Positions 43,745-55,429 of a stretch of DNA of 64,000 bases are shown here, in pieces. Position 1 is the stretch's first letter. Each line of letters begins with the position of its first letter. The stretch lies in the NCBI RefSeq assembly GCF_013426205.1, contig NC_089422.1:7715001-7779000 (forward strand). Reading direction: 5' to 3'. The notes below the pieces were generated by a model. That model searched no databases, was not told the origin of the DNA, and saw only the letters and a program-made list of their open reading frames with translations. The position numbers were made by a program, and so were the translations under genes. This DNA comes from Metarhizium brunneum. Its lineage: Eukaryota; Ascomycota; Sordariomycetes; Hypocreales; Clavicipitaceae.

Positions 43745-45574
43745 CTAAAACCACGATCCCCAATCCCAGAATTTAGAGTCCTTGTGCTTTAGCCCCATAT
43801 CTGACCCTTGGCTTATGGCTGGGTGCATTCGAACCACATTATTTTCCGAAGTTGTAGTCGGCGCCAATGCTCGTATTGCCCTTTCCCCGAAATAGTACAT
43901 ATCGCGAACTGGACTTCTCGAGCTCCGTCCTGCTTCCTGTAGTTTATCCACGGACTGTGGCCGTCGACTTTTCGAGAGGCAATTTGCACGTGGCCAGTTC
44001 ATAGAAGTACCATCGAGAAGGTAGCGTTGGAGACCAGGCGATCTGTAAAGAGAATCCATGTCAAAGTCGAATGTCATGCAAGCAGATTCTGTAACATTGG
44101 GGGTTGTAACTGAGGCAACATCGCGCCCAACGTCCTTCACTCGTGTGACCTGAGAATCCGTGATGCGCCTCTGCGTACTGATTGCTTTTTTGTCTCCCCA
44201 ATGTTGCACCATCAGAGGAAACAGGCTATTCTGCGGTGCCTTGCTTCGGGGGGACCAAAGAGAGCCTCCAGATTTCTGTGTAATAGCTATCGTGGCTGTC
44301 GTTTCCATTCGACTTTGGAGGTGGCAAAGGCCACTTTGCGGCAATTTTGCATTTGTGATTTCTGGGAAAGCCGAATGATGGTATGATACTCGAATGTTCA
44401 TAAGTTGCGTTTGAACATTCCCCAATTGACGTTCTAGTTCTTCCATTAGTTCATTAGACCTGGACCGAGTGTGTCCCATCTCGGGTCTTCTTGTCGCACT
44501 ATGCAGCTGAACATGAACCACAATCAGTACACTAGTCCCAGCATAAATAGTCCTGTATCTTTCTTGTTAGTCATATACACAGAAAAGACAACTCCGGCCG
44601 GGAGACGAACGTGGGCCATGATTGTTCATGCACAACTTCCAAAACAGCAGTCCCCGGTACTGCCGACACCTCTACGGTTAAATCATACAGACACCCAAAG
44701 TCAAAGAATCGATCTGTCAACAATATCAGCAGATTATTCTAAAAGGAAGAACCAACACCAGCAGGCTGTAAACCGTACCCAGCTTGTGGTTGACATATAT
44801 TCCAGCCACTATGTCATTTTGAGTCTCATTAGGTGCCAATATCTTGCTCGGCGATATCTGAGAAAGCTTCCCGGATATTTCTACTGCAACCCAAACACTA
44901 ATTTCGGACCCATCCAACTCCGTTTGTTGCGGGATTGCAACGACACGAGGCGACAATATGTACGTTCTCGTATTTTGGGACATCTGCCGCGGACTTAGCC
45001 TGCTAGAGGCGGTCCCGGGCGCCTGGGACTGGAAGACCCCATTGGAATGGCAATACTGCTCAAGATTATTGTCATCGGTAGTCTTAGGCTCCATTTCGTA
45101 CGACGACGTTGATGATAGTCGATCGCCGTCAGTTCGCGTCCGTGGCTGGGAGGAACACGTTGACGATAGTCGCCCGCTTGACTCTGTTTGTGACGAACTG
45201 GAACGACCAACAGGTAGGTATCGCTTGTAGTTTCTCATGTTTGGAGTCGACTTCCTCAATAGACCTCGGCATCTGGCAATCGCATCCTCCCATGATCGAG
45301 TCCGAGGGTGTCTCAAATCCACTGAACTGGCCCAAACAGCTCGTCCTGTCGGGCTCTGATGCTGTACACGTCTTTTGCACACCTGCAATCGTTTTGTCCT
45401 ATCGGTTATACTCGATACATCGCTGTCACTGTCGTCTATTGCTAACTTTTTATTGGCTCTCAAATCGGCATCGGAGCTATTGCCTCGACATCGCTTAACA
45501 ATACGCAAAGGACTTGGCCTATCCTGCTTAGCTTTCTGGCGCCCTTCCATAGACCGCTCATGGTAAGATGCCAT
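43745..45574 (-). CDS. Unrecognised conserved-looking protein, three exons
   Basis: 574 aa if spliced as exons 45574-44779, 44713-44593 and 44552-43745. The N-terminal half is basic, Ser/Arg/Thr-rich and probably disordered (KRCRGNSSDADLRANKKLAIDDSDSD). The middle reads as beta-strand-rich sequence: EISVWVAVEISGKL, YDLTVEVSAVPGTAVLEVVHEQSWPTF, TIYAGTSVLIVVHVQLH. A helix follows (SNELMEELERQLGNVQTQLMNIRVSYHHSAFP). This middle block resembles, from memory, the linker region of fungal proteins annotated as von Willebrand/RING proteins, but no vWA or RING domain is present. The second intron uses a weak GTTGTC donor, so that junction is the least certain. Function unknown. Confidence 0.6.
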
Positions 45575-46093
45575 TCTAGTTATGTGCTGTAACCGGGCTA
45601 AGATTTTCTGCAACTAGTGGAAGAAGTGGATAAGGCATTTGCCAAGTGAAGATGCGTTGCTGAAGGTCAAGACAAAAATCCTCAGAGAAAGATTCGTCCG
45701 TTACACCAGACGTAATGAAAGTGATTATGGCGACCGTGGCAAGAGCAACTTGGGAAGCCGCAAACGCGTCGAAACCGAAATGCGAGGTTTCCTAGGCACC
45801 GTAAATCATGGGCCCACGGCACGAAGATGCAGTCTGCAATACAATGAAGATAAAATACGACAAGCCAGGCACCCAAGTGATGAAATTTAAGAGGCTGGTC
45901 TAAGTTGGGTATCAACGAGAATCGCTAGGACTAGGCTTTCTATCAAGCACTTAGGAGAGTAGGAGTGGTTCAGTGGTAAGGAGGAACCGATATCGAGAAA
46001 GACTGTGGACGGCAGTAATCCACCGCAAGTGCATCCTCAGCTCGATGAAAGCGAAGGGCGGACACATCCTGAGCTCAAAGGAGCGTCGGATAA
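45575..46093. other. Intergenic region
   Basis: Lies between the 5' end of the unrecognised gene and the 3' end of the FTS-like gene. A TGGTTCAGTGGTA string near 45966 is tRNA A-box-like but has no matching arms. No gene was recognised. Confidence 0.5.
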
Positions 46094-47412
46094 TTAGGCC
46101 GCACTGCCGAGTGTACGACGAATATCATCCTTCACAGACTCCAAATCCGTTTCTTCCATTGCGAGGAAGTGAATCTACATGCGTTTTGTAAGCCTGCCCT
46201 CGGTCAGTATTGGCGTGGTTTGCTTACCATTTCATCAGGCACGCCTGATCCTCCGTACAAGACGGGTTCAGAAAGACTAGCCGCAACTCCCTTTTGCACT
46301 CTGTCCTCCCACACCCCGTCCCAATTCCACTGACCAGGCTGCCGAGTCGCTGTAGTGGGCGATAGACTTGGCTCCTCTGCCTTCCCAGAATAGCTATTTC
46401 GGACACCATCAGAATCGGAATCATCGCCACTGCTGGGTTTCTGGTCTGCGAGTTTGCCATGTTTCCGCCTGTGCGCGCGCCACGCATGCCATGCTCCAGG
46501 ATTTCCCGAGGCTTCTAGAGGAACCATGTCAAGAACTTCTGGGGTATCAAAGGTGCTGCGGATATACTTCAAAATAGTGTAAACAGACATGCCTGGTTTG
46601 CAGGTCTGGCTATAGTCTGGAGAGCTCGCATGAGATGGCTCCGGCGACATGACAACACCCTCAGGTGGCGCGCCAGTCCCGTCAGACCCTGAACTGTCAA
46701 GTCTTTCGCCGCTAGCCAGTCTGCTCCCGGGCTCGGCACTTTGCCCACGGCCAAACCACTGTGGGAAACCATGCCTCAGGCTGAATGCACCAGGCGGTAG
46801 TCGTTCTTGATCGGTAGCACTGCTAGTGCCCTTATCTTGAACATCCTTTGCGTACATATATGTCGTAAGGGGGGTGATAAGTGGATGGAATATGTCAGTC
46901 GAGAAGAGAATCAGGGGCGGAAGCTTCGGGTATGTGTCTGGGAAGGAAATCTGGAACCGTAGAACGGCCGCCGCGTACGGTCCTGTATCCATTTGATTAA
47001 TTCTTCTAGTAAGACAGGCACTTGACAGTCTCGGTCGGTGGTGATTCTAACCATCGCGAACAAACAGAACTGCTGACCAGAGTGTAGGATCTCCAGGGGC
47101 TAGACTAAGGAAAACACCTTCGGGACATGCTTGCTTCAAGCCGGTACTGGACACGCCCGGTTAGTCATTTGAAATGTCGCACGAACTGGTCTTGACCAAC
47201 AATTCGGATATTAGGTGTTGTATTCGTAATGATGGAAGGTCACCTGAGCGAGCCATCCTCACTGCATCTATCACACCCGTCAACACTGCCGGGTAGCAGA
47301 ATGGGATGTGGTCGGTTGCCGAACGGGGACGACGCCTTGGGAAGCTGTCTGAATTGGGCGGTGTGTGAAGCGGTGAGGAATTCTGCCGGTGGGAACTGTC
47401 GCGCGACATCAT
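46094..47412 (-). CDS. FTS/AKTIP-like catalytically inactive E2 (UEV) protein
   Basis: 380-aa protein from four exons: 47412-47201, 47146-47052, 46982-46228 and 46174-46094. Residues about 65-135 form a UBC fold: LKQACPEGVFLSLAPGDPTLWSAVLFVRDGPYAAAVLRFQISFPDTYPKLPPLILFS, then FHPLITPLTTYMY where active E2s have the HPN...C active-site loop. The catalytic cysteine is absent. The FHPL-P pattern matches human AKTIP/FTS, a member of the FTS-Hook-FHIP complex that links early endosomes to dynein; an FTS homologue acts this way in Aspergillus. A Ser/Gly/Pro-rich insertion of about 65 residues follows, then a helical region (SVYTILKYIRSTFDTPEV) and a C-terminal tail ending DDIRRTLGSAA. The exact N-terminus is uncertain. 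Confidence 0.75.
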
Positions 47413-47651
47413 CGCGGGGCATAAATTGGCAGGATGAGGGCTGCATCGGGTAGCGTAACCTAGATAATCGTGTAATTAAAAGCCAGGCATTCGCTCCCTC
47501 TGTTTTTTTATTGAGTCGAGAGGGGAAATTTTCTCTATATAAAATAATGTAAAACTCGTCGAATCAATACCGTCCACAGTGCTAACCAAAGCTCCTGATG
47601 TTCGATTTTTCCTTGCTACCCAAGTTACATGAAATTCTCAGTGTTGGTGGA

Positions 47652-48385
47652 TCACTGACCCAGGCGCTTCTCGATCTTGGACTTTTCATGAGCCTTGACT
47701 TGGTCCAGGTCGTCACGTGTGGCATTGTAAGCAATAGTAACCTGGTTGAAGGGATTCTCAGGGCTCTTGTCGAATTCCTTCCTGATCCTCTGCTTGCGTT
47801 GCTCCAAGCGCAAGCCAACGCCGCTGCCATCTGCCTTCATCTCGGTGAGTCTTCGCTCCTCATACTTGGCATACGCAGCAGCAAATCTCTTCTCAGGATG
47901 CTTGTCAATCTTGGCATCGTCGGACCCGGTCGCCAGCGACAAGGCATCGAGCGCATTATCGATACCGGACGCGTTCAGTGTTGAGGGCGCACCGCCGTCA
48001 AGTTGGGAGAGGTCCAAGCCGCGAGACTTCTTAGCAGGAGCCTTTGATTTCTTGGGTTCGGCTCGTCCGCCCAGGCTAGCTTCCTCCTCCTTGAGAAGAG
48101 CATCCTTCTCGGCCTTCTTTGCAGCCTGTTCAGCCTTTTTGGCGGCCTCGGCTTCCCTGGTGACCGGAGACGATGCTTCCATCAGTATTCGTGCGCGAGA
48201 TGCTACAGACGCATCATGTTTTGCCACACTTACTTCTTGGCGTTGCTCTTACTCCCCTTCTGCCAGTTTTCGGATTCTTCAGCCTCCAATCTGGCATCGG
48301 CAGCTGCGGCCTTTTGCGCCGCAGCCTCGGCCTTGCGAGCGTTGCCGGCAACCTTCTTGGAGTTCTCGCCCTTCTTGCCAGCCAT
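47652..48385 (-). CDS. CCDC124/Lso2-type ribosome-associated protein
   Basis: 218-aa highly charged protein; exons 48385-48234 and 48156-47652. It begins MAGKKGENSKKVAGNARKAEAAAQKA, an alanine/lysine-rich helix typical of CCDC124/Oxs1. The C-terminal block holds RFAAAYAKYEERRL and RKEFDKSPENPFNQVTIAYNAT, the conserved CCDC124 domain. Yeast Lso2 and human CCDC124 bind idle 80S ribosomes and aid their recovery from starvation. Splicing to the acceptor GTCACCAG gives KSNAKKEAEAAKKAE, matching family continuity. The unspliced ORF would add an unsupported leader. Confidence 0.88.
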
Positions 48386-49887
48386 GACGACAACAATGGC
48401 TCGGCAATGCTCGGAAGAAGCTCGGGTGACAGCGAAGTCGGTGCAGGTCAGACCGCTCCAGGTGTGCGCGGTTTTCTGATAGAGGATGCGTCGGGTGGTT
48501 GCGTCGGCCGATTGTTGTGATACCGGCTCAGCGTGGTTGCAATGCAGTCAAATGTTTTCGGGGGATGTCTGGTCAACTGGTGGTTGTCGGTTCACGGATT
48601 GGCCAGCCACAGCGGACATGGAGTGAGCAGGGCAGACCAGTGAACAGCTGGCTGGCATATTAGACAGCACCAGACCCGACCTGAGTGGCCCCGGCCACGA
48701 CTTAAGCCTGGGTCTGGTTGACAGCACATGTGCAGGGCGGCGAGCAGGGCCCAGAGCCCGCACTGCCGGCTGGCGCCTGGTAGCAGTGTAGCAGTGGTGG
48801 TGCCAGCGGTTCAGACGCCGGACACCGGCACTCTGGGGCTCCATGTCGGTTCAATGTTCAATGTTGTCAACTGGTCTTTGCTGGCATGTGCCGCGTGGTC
48901 GGTCAGGGTCAATGGCTGGATGCTCCAGCGTCAACGGTGGCGCCATGCTGCACCCCACAGCCCAACGCCGGACGGGGGTTGGCGCATCTGGTTTTGACAC
49001 TGGCAGGCTCCGTCTGGTTTCAGCTTCAACGCTCGAAAGCTGCCGTGACGGGAGTGGCTGCGGGCGCTGGAGGGGCGCGGCGGATGCGGCAACGTCAGTG
49101 CTGGCGCTGGGTTGATATTGATTGAACCGCGCTGCAGCCTCGGGCCAGTCAGAGCTAGCCAGAGCCAAGTAGGGCTGCTAGCCACATATGGCCAACTCCA
49201 GCTTCGAAACATGGAAGCCTCGAGGCAGCACCTCCCAGCTCCTACATGAGCATCCAAGAAGGGCAGGCACTGGATGTCGTCATGGCTGAAGCCAGGCGAC
49301 ATGAACCTCCAAGTGTCAAAGCCTGGCACCCACCTGCCGCTTGACCAGAGGCATATCGGCCCAAGCACCTGAGGACATCGGACCGTCGAGGGCTCGGCTG
49401 TCGACGTGTTGTCCACCTGCTGTCCCCCTGCACAGGGCCTGCTGCATATATGTACATGTATGTATGTACTGTACTCTGCCGTATCTCGCCGATGATGCCA
49501 GACCAACTTGGGCGTTTGAGCTTCCAGGGACCTGTCGTGCACGTACCGCTGGCGTGCTCGGCTGTGGTCGGCCGGTGCGTGATTGCGTTGTGGCTTTGTG
49601 CGTTGTTCGCCAGCAGCTTTGCAAACATTTGTTCCGTCCGGTTGCATTTGCACCAGGCAGACCGCACAACGCAAAGCGCGGAACGCACAACGTACAAGGC
49701 AACTCGCACTTATTGCCGACTCTGGACTGAGTACTTAGATGGAGGAGACGCACACGAGCACGCCCGTTTGGGCTCTTCACCATGCATGACAAGGCCAGCC
49801 GTCAACTGGTTTCAATCAACCCCCCCTTCTCGCCGCCTCCTCGAGTCTACGTCCCTCTCCTCTCCTCTCCTTTCCTCTCTTCCCTCA

Positions 49888-49914
49888 CCGGCCTCACCGG
49901 CCTCACCGGCCTCG
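49888..49914 (+). repeat. Three tandem copies of a 9-bp unit (CACCGGCCT)
   Basis: Directly repeated CACCGGCCT next to a long CT-rich tract (about 49840-49885). Confidence 0.7.
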
Positions 49915-51372
49915 ACAAGCCCAGAAGCGATGCCAGAAGCCCGGCCGGTACTCACCACATGCCGCCTACGCGGTCACTGATACCAGACTCTTATACCGCC
50001 GCGTGGATGGCATGACTGTCAGATGACCACGGCGGAAGGGGCGCATATGCGTGGCCGAGACCTCCTGGCACAATCATTTGCTGCTTCATTATGGCCATAA
50101 CCGCCGTAGCCCAGAACGGCACCCGGTCTGGCATGGCAGCTGACTTGCCCAGCTATATGCAGACAGTCTGCAGACATCTGCATACGCTTTCCAGCGTCAA
50201 GTTCGTTTGGGGAGGCTCATTGGTTACCATGGGTTCTCCGCGCCCATGAGATCGAGAAAAAGGCTCCTATTCGAGCCTGTCGCAACAACTGGCCTCCATC
50301 TGCCTATCCGTCTAGCGCAGCTTGCGCTTCAAATGCTGCCGGCTCCATGGCGAACCACATAGTACCCAAGTCCTTCAGCATCTTCTTGTGCATACATCCT
50401 CGTCCGTCACCGTCACAAAGGCGGTCCCGTGTGCTCCTTTTGTGCAACTTGGTCGACGTCATGCCGAGTTTCCCGAGTTTCGGGGCATTTCTTCTCGGCG
50501 GGAGCAAACTTCTTTCATTTGTTGCAAGCCGCACTATATTCCAATTTGTAAGCAACTTGAATATCATTTTTTGTGATCAGCTCCGGACTGCCCACCGCCA
50601 CAACTGGCCGTCATAACAGTGACGGTGTTCTAATTTCCTGGCGTGCGGCACGGCATTCCTTATGTTCAGGTATCCAAGTACTACGAAAGTACACGGATGT
50701 ACGCTGCCGTCGTCTTCTCGCCTCCTCTGCCTTCTTCTTCTCTTCCTAACTTTGTGCAAGTACGTACTACCGACAAAATCAAAGTGAGATCAAACAATTA
50801 AATCAGACAAGCACAGAGCGGGGGCATTTTAATATCCCGGTGTATAGATCTCATTTGTGATCCATTCAAACCAGTTCTCATAGCAGTGAGTCATGACTGG
50901 TCGTTTTTAACCGTTGTGCTGCACATCATAGTGGTCATTTCGTGCGGCACATCTCCAAGCTCGCAATATTATCTAGCCATGTGCCCAAAAGTCTCACACA
51001 AGCATTTAGTACGTACTCGATTAGTCGTCATGGCCATTGCCCTGGTGTGAAACAAACACCTCTTTCTTCATCGTCCAATGGCCCTTTGCTTCGTTTCTCT
51101 CTTGTCATTGCTGTTGTGGGTGTGGCTTGCAGTCTCACAATATCGCTCACCTGCCCAACTGAACAGAGAGACAAGGGACTCAGCATCATCACCGCCTACC
51201 TAGGGACCTAGATGCCTATCTACATACATGAGTAAGTTGTATGTACGGAGTGCAGTAGGTATAAAAGAGAGCTACCTACTACCAATGTCTCACCGGGGTG
51301 ATTTGACATTTTGTGTCTCATTGGGGTGTCCACCCAGCAAGCACATGGCCAGGTTTCATTGCCGCCGGTGCT

Positions 51373-51381
51373 TACGGAGTA
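51373..51381 (+). repeat. TACGGAGTA dispersed motif
   Basis: Exact copy. Near or exact copies in this region are at 51244, 53456 (reverse), 57894 (reverse), 59395 (reverse) and 59562. Confidence 0.6.
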
Positions 51382-54300
51382 CACAGAGATAGGCTCCCCC
51401 AAAGACTTGCGTAGGCCAGCCAGCCAGCCAGCCAAAAAAAAAAAGGATTGAAAAGTGAAAATCCAGAGGTTGGCGGAAGCTTGGCACGCACGCCACTGAG
51501 GTCGGTTTATTCATGGCTTCAATGTTTCTTTTTAATGCCTGACGTTGGTGTTATGGGGCATGTGTAGGGACCTTTCAGACAACCGATCCTTGCCATGGCG
51601 TCCATGAATATGCAGAGTACTGGATCGTTTTGTCAAACGTTAGAGTTACGCAGGCCATCATCAAAAGATGCAGGAGGTCTGGCTCAAGTGCATGGTGCGA
51701 AATCTCGAATTCGACGTCTTCTGCCTCGAAAATGACTCCGGTGTGGCGGATAGCGTCACAAGTCATCACTAATATGGCGTTGACAGCATCTTCTAGTGCA
51801 TGAAACAATTACTGCTCCAGTTCAAAGTCAGCAGATAGACCAATCGGAGCTTGTGGTGTACTGGTGGTACAGATCCTCATGTCAGATATCATATTGTCCT
51901 GCCAAATGTAACAGATCAGGCATTTGAATTCCGAGACGAAACTTCCCGCTGAAAAACAGTATTCAGTCTGATTCACTCCATGTACCTAAGCGGCCTAGTA
52001 ATGCAGTTCATGTCAAAAAAAGGAGCACAGGTAGCTCGCGCACGCTTGTGCTCCGTACAACGGTTATGAACGACCAAGTCTGCCTGGGTAATGAGGTCAC
52101 GCCCTGCCTGTATCAGCCATACACCTGCAGGCCATTGTGGTCAGCGCGGGCTGCAGCATCTCAGAGACAATCTCACGAGGGAGGGGGCGGGGGTGATGTC
52201 ATTTCAATGAGCAATAGCCACAAAGCATGGACTAGTTGATGAGGGCCTTATAAGAATCTGGTCTCGATTGGATCAAAGTCGGCGTATACAAGCACACCAT
52301 GAGACAACTCAGGCGTTATAATGTCTTTATACATCGCGTAACATGCCTCTGTGCCTTGTAGCATGTTCGCGTAAAAAGGATCGCCTCGGGATAGACAAGT
52401 AAATATATCATATCAGAATCTGTGGTGCCTCATCCGCCTCCGCTGGCTCCCGGGTGCGAAGTAGTTACCGGCCTCTGCTTGGTGGTCGATCCGAGTCTCT
52501 GGTTGCTGGAGCCATGTATGGGGCTGTTGCGCAGCTAAAGTCCTGCATAGAGCTGAAGATGGGGTTCGCCGTGCTACATTTCAACTCTGTACGACGGAGC
52601 AAATCAGATTGATGTACTTCAGGTGTAGAAATGAGTACTACACAACGAATGAGAGACTGGCGGGAATAGCGAAGAAACGCCGTGGTAAGGAATACGTACT
52701 GAGCTGGTGTTGCATCGTTAAATCACGGGCCCATATGGGTGTTTCTGACGACTAGTCTCCCTCTAATAATAGCAAACGACTATAGTTGATGAACTCGTCA
52801 TGAGAAGTAGAAAGATACATGACTATGTGTCCAGTCCACGAGCATGCCCAATTAGGCGCCTATGCCGAATTTCATTCAGTACCGCGCTAATTCCGTTTCT
52901 TGTACGTAGTACTCAGCAGGTTGGGTTCAATTTTATCCTAGAACTTGCCTTGCAGCCCTGTACGGAGGCATATTTAAAAATCGATCGGTTAAGAGCTGCA
53001 GTCGTCGTATTAGTTTCCCGTGGACTGCGTCTATGAGCGGTGAGGAAATCAGGCTGGCTGGGTGCAGCAGTCAGGCGATGCTCCAAAGACTGTCCGTGTC
53101 TGCTCGCGCGAGAGCCAGATCAAATCATCTCAATTGTCAATGGCCAGAGTTGCAGTTCGACGTGTACAGCTCAAGCCACGACGATCTTGGCGGACCAACC
53201 AATGCTCGTCCGAGTATGACGGCAGAAGTAGCCAGGCGTCGAATCGGTCCACAGAGCTTGAAAGCAGGGAATGTGTTCGGCGTTTCGGGCACGGAGCTGT
53301 TGTTCTCGAAGCCAGTGTAACACATAATGATTCCACAAACCAAGCCATCATCGTTCGAGTAAAATTGCAAAGCAAAAGCGTAATCTTGCATTTGCACAGC
53401 TCGATTGACGCACAGGAAAGCTACCAATATTGGGGTTTCGAATTGCCTACCTAGGTACTCCGTAGTCATGCAAAGACCAGGCATCAGCTCAATATCACCA
53501 AAGAACCTGGAGGCTGCCAATAGCTCCTCCGCTCCTTCCAATTTTGAAGGATGAGTGTAGCCTGGTCACAACATCGGGCAAGAGAGGTCCAGAGCGCTGG
53601 CAAGGTAGCTGAAGCAATCTCCTTTCCGGTCGATGTGCTCTGGAAAAATTATCCTTTACTCCTCCTCATTGCTCCTTCTTCCTGCGCTGGTCAATGTATG
53701 GCGCATCGTCTTGCCAGAATGATAAGCAACAGCCAAGACCATGGATCGATCGCTACAACACAGAGCATGGCGAATATGTGACATTTTGCAAGCATGCCAC
53801 GTTTTGGTCAGCAAGAATTTATTCGTCCAATTATTGTGAGTGTCCCCGCGTGGCATGAACCTTGAGCCGCTTGGAGATTTCCTTCTCCGGCAAGATCTCA
53901 TTGTCCCAACAACTTTTGTACTTCTATGTATCACGACGTAAGCCCGTCAGCTGATCGGAATCCCAGGCAGTTACCCTTGCTGTGCTAGAGAAATCGCATA
54001 ATACGAGCCGAGAATCAGGCGACTTCACAGTCTGTGGCTGGGATGCATATTCTACCAAAAGGAAAAATTGCTTCCGTCGTACAAACACTTGCATAAGTGT
54101 ACTCCATAATCAGAAGTGTGCCGAGAAACGCACATCAAAAGCAAGTTCTAATGGAAACAGAAAAAGCAAATCTGCTGAAAGATAAGAGCGCCACAGAAAA
54201 GCCGACAATGAAAACATCCTGGAACAACAAGATGGGCACTTACAACAGTCTTTCTGGGAAAAAGAGGCCCGTGCCCACCCTGTCCCTTGCAGACCATCTC

Positions 54301-54453
54301 ACATTCGATCTGGTTAAAACGCAGTAGTACATGACTGTATGTATGTGTTATTCAAATAAATTGCCCCTTGCAACAAGATGCCACTGGGGGTTTTGTTCAA
54401 CATGCTGTTCCGCTTCTTTTGTGGTCCATTTTGTCTCTATTCTGACGATATGG

Positions 54454-54500
54454 GCTATAAAAGCCCCCCATCTAATCTCTTCATCTATCCGATGCTTGAT
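54454..54500 (+). promoter_or_regulatory. Possible orphan core promoter
   Basis: CTATAAAAGCC followed by a CT-rich initiator-like stretch (CTAATCTCTTCATCTATCC). No credible gene follows, so a non-coding RNA or a relict promoter is possible. Confidence 0.3.
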
Positions 54501-55413
54501 TTATCTTCACTCGCGACAGACACCGGGTCGGATATTCGAGGTTCCCCGGTCCAACATCCAAGGAATGGTGTATCCGCAAACGGTCCAGCATCAATGGGCT
54601 CTAGACCCAACCAACCTACCGGGTCGCTGCCCCTGGCATCCATCTTGGTTAACACCCCCCTTTAACTACCCCAGGTACATGGCCAAGAAGCCTAAACAAG
54701 CCGAGTATAGCTTCCGCCCCCACTGGTAGTGGTTGCTTGATAGGCTTACATGCTACTACTACGATACAGCGAAGGTGAGCTAGCTTACAAGCCAAACCAG
54801 CTTTAATTTTCCGGTACATCAAGTACCAGCCACTCAGTGGACTGGCTAGCTTTAGAGGCCCCGGGGAACTGAACCGGGACCCGCTAGCCGGAACGCAGGA
54901 AATCCTCCCCGACAGTTTGCTGTTGTTCGCTGACTCGAGCCTATTGGACGAAAATGGGAAAGGCATCTGGTTGCACAAATGACGACATGAACCGCAGAAA
55001 TTCAAGAGCCCCAAGACCGCCATCGACATTACTAGCAGCGCCACTAAACAAACTACCAGCCATGTTGACAAGATCACAAGGCATATGATTGTAGCGGTGA
55101 GCTACATCCGCACTAGCTATTATGATGCATAAATTTCCACACAAATTTGGTTGTTCTACCAAAACGTCGCAGCATCCTCGAAAATAGGAAGCCAACATAC
55201 ATATTCGCAGCACGGATGAAGCCATACCGCTGCAGAAGAAAATCGGCACATCATGCACAAGCATTACAGGGTCAAGCCACCACGAAAATTCGGTCATTTG
55301 TTGATGCAACCCTGCCTCTTGGAACGATACGCATGCACTTTTGGGTATCCATGTTGTCGGGTTTTCCAACAAGCCATGAATAGCGCGGCATGTCATGCAT
55401 GAGGCCACAATAT

Positions 55414-55429
55414 TACGGAGTACTCCGTA
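55414..55429. repeat. 16-bp perfect palindrome TACGGAGTACTCCGTA
   Basis: Two TACGGAGTA units overlapping head to head form a perfect palindrome, the most complete form of the dispersed motif in this window. Confidence 0.75.

Noticed and set aside
45966..46040. tRNA-like A box (TGGTTCAGTGGTA)
   Set aside because: No matching B box at the right distance and no acceptor-stem pairing.
48931..49674. 247-codon minus-strand open frame
   Set aside because: Low-complexity, Trp/Cys/Pro/Arg-rich and overlapped by other open frames on both strands. A chance ORF in GC-rich DNA is more likely.
53137..53541. 134-codon minus-strand open frame
   Set aside because: No recognisable motif, overlaps two plus-strand frames and has no flanking exon structure.
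54850..54900. B-box-like GGTTCAGTTCC on the minus strand
   Set aside because: The flanking bases do not form a five-pair T stem, and no A box was found upstream.
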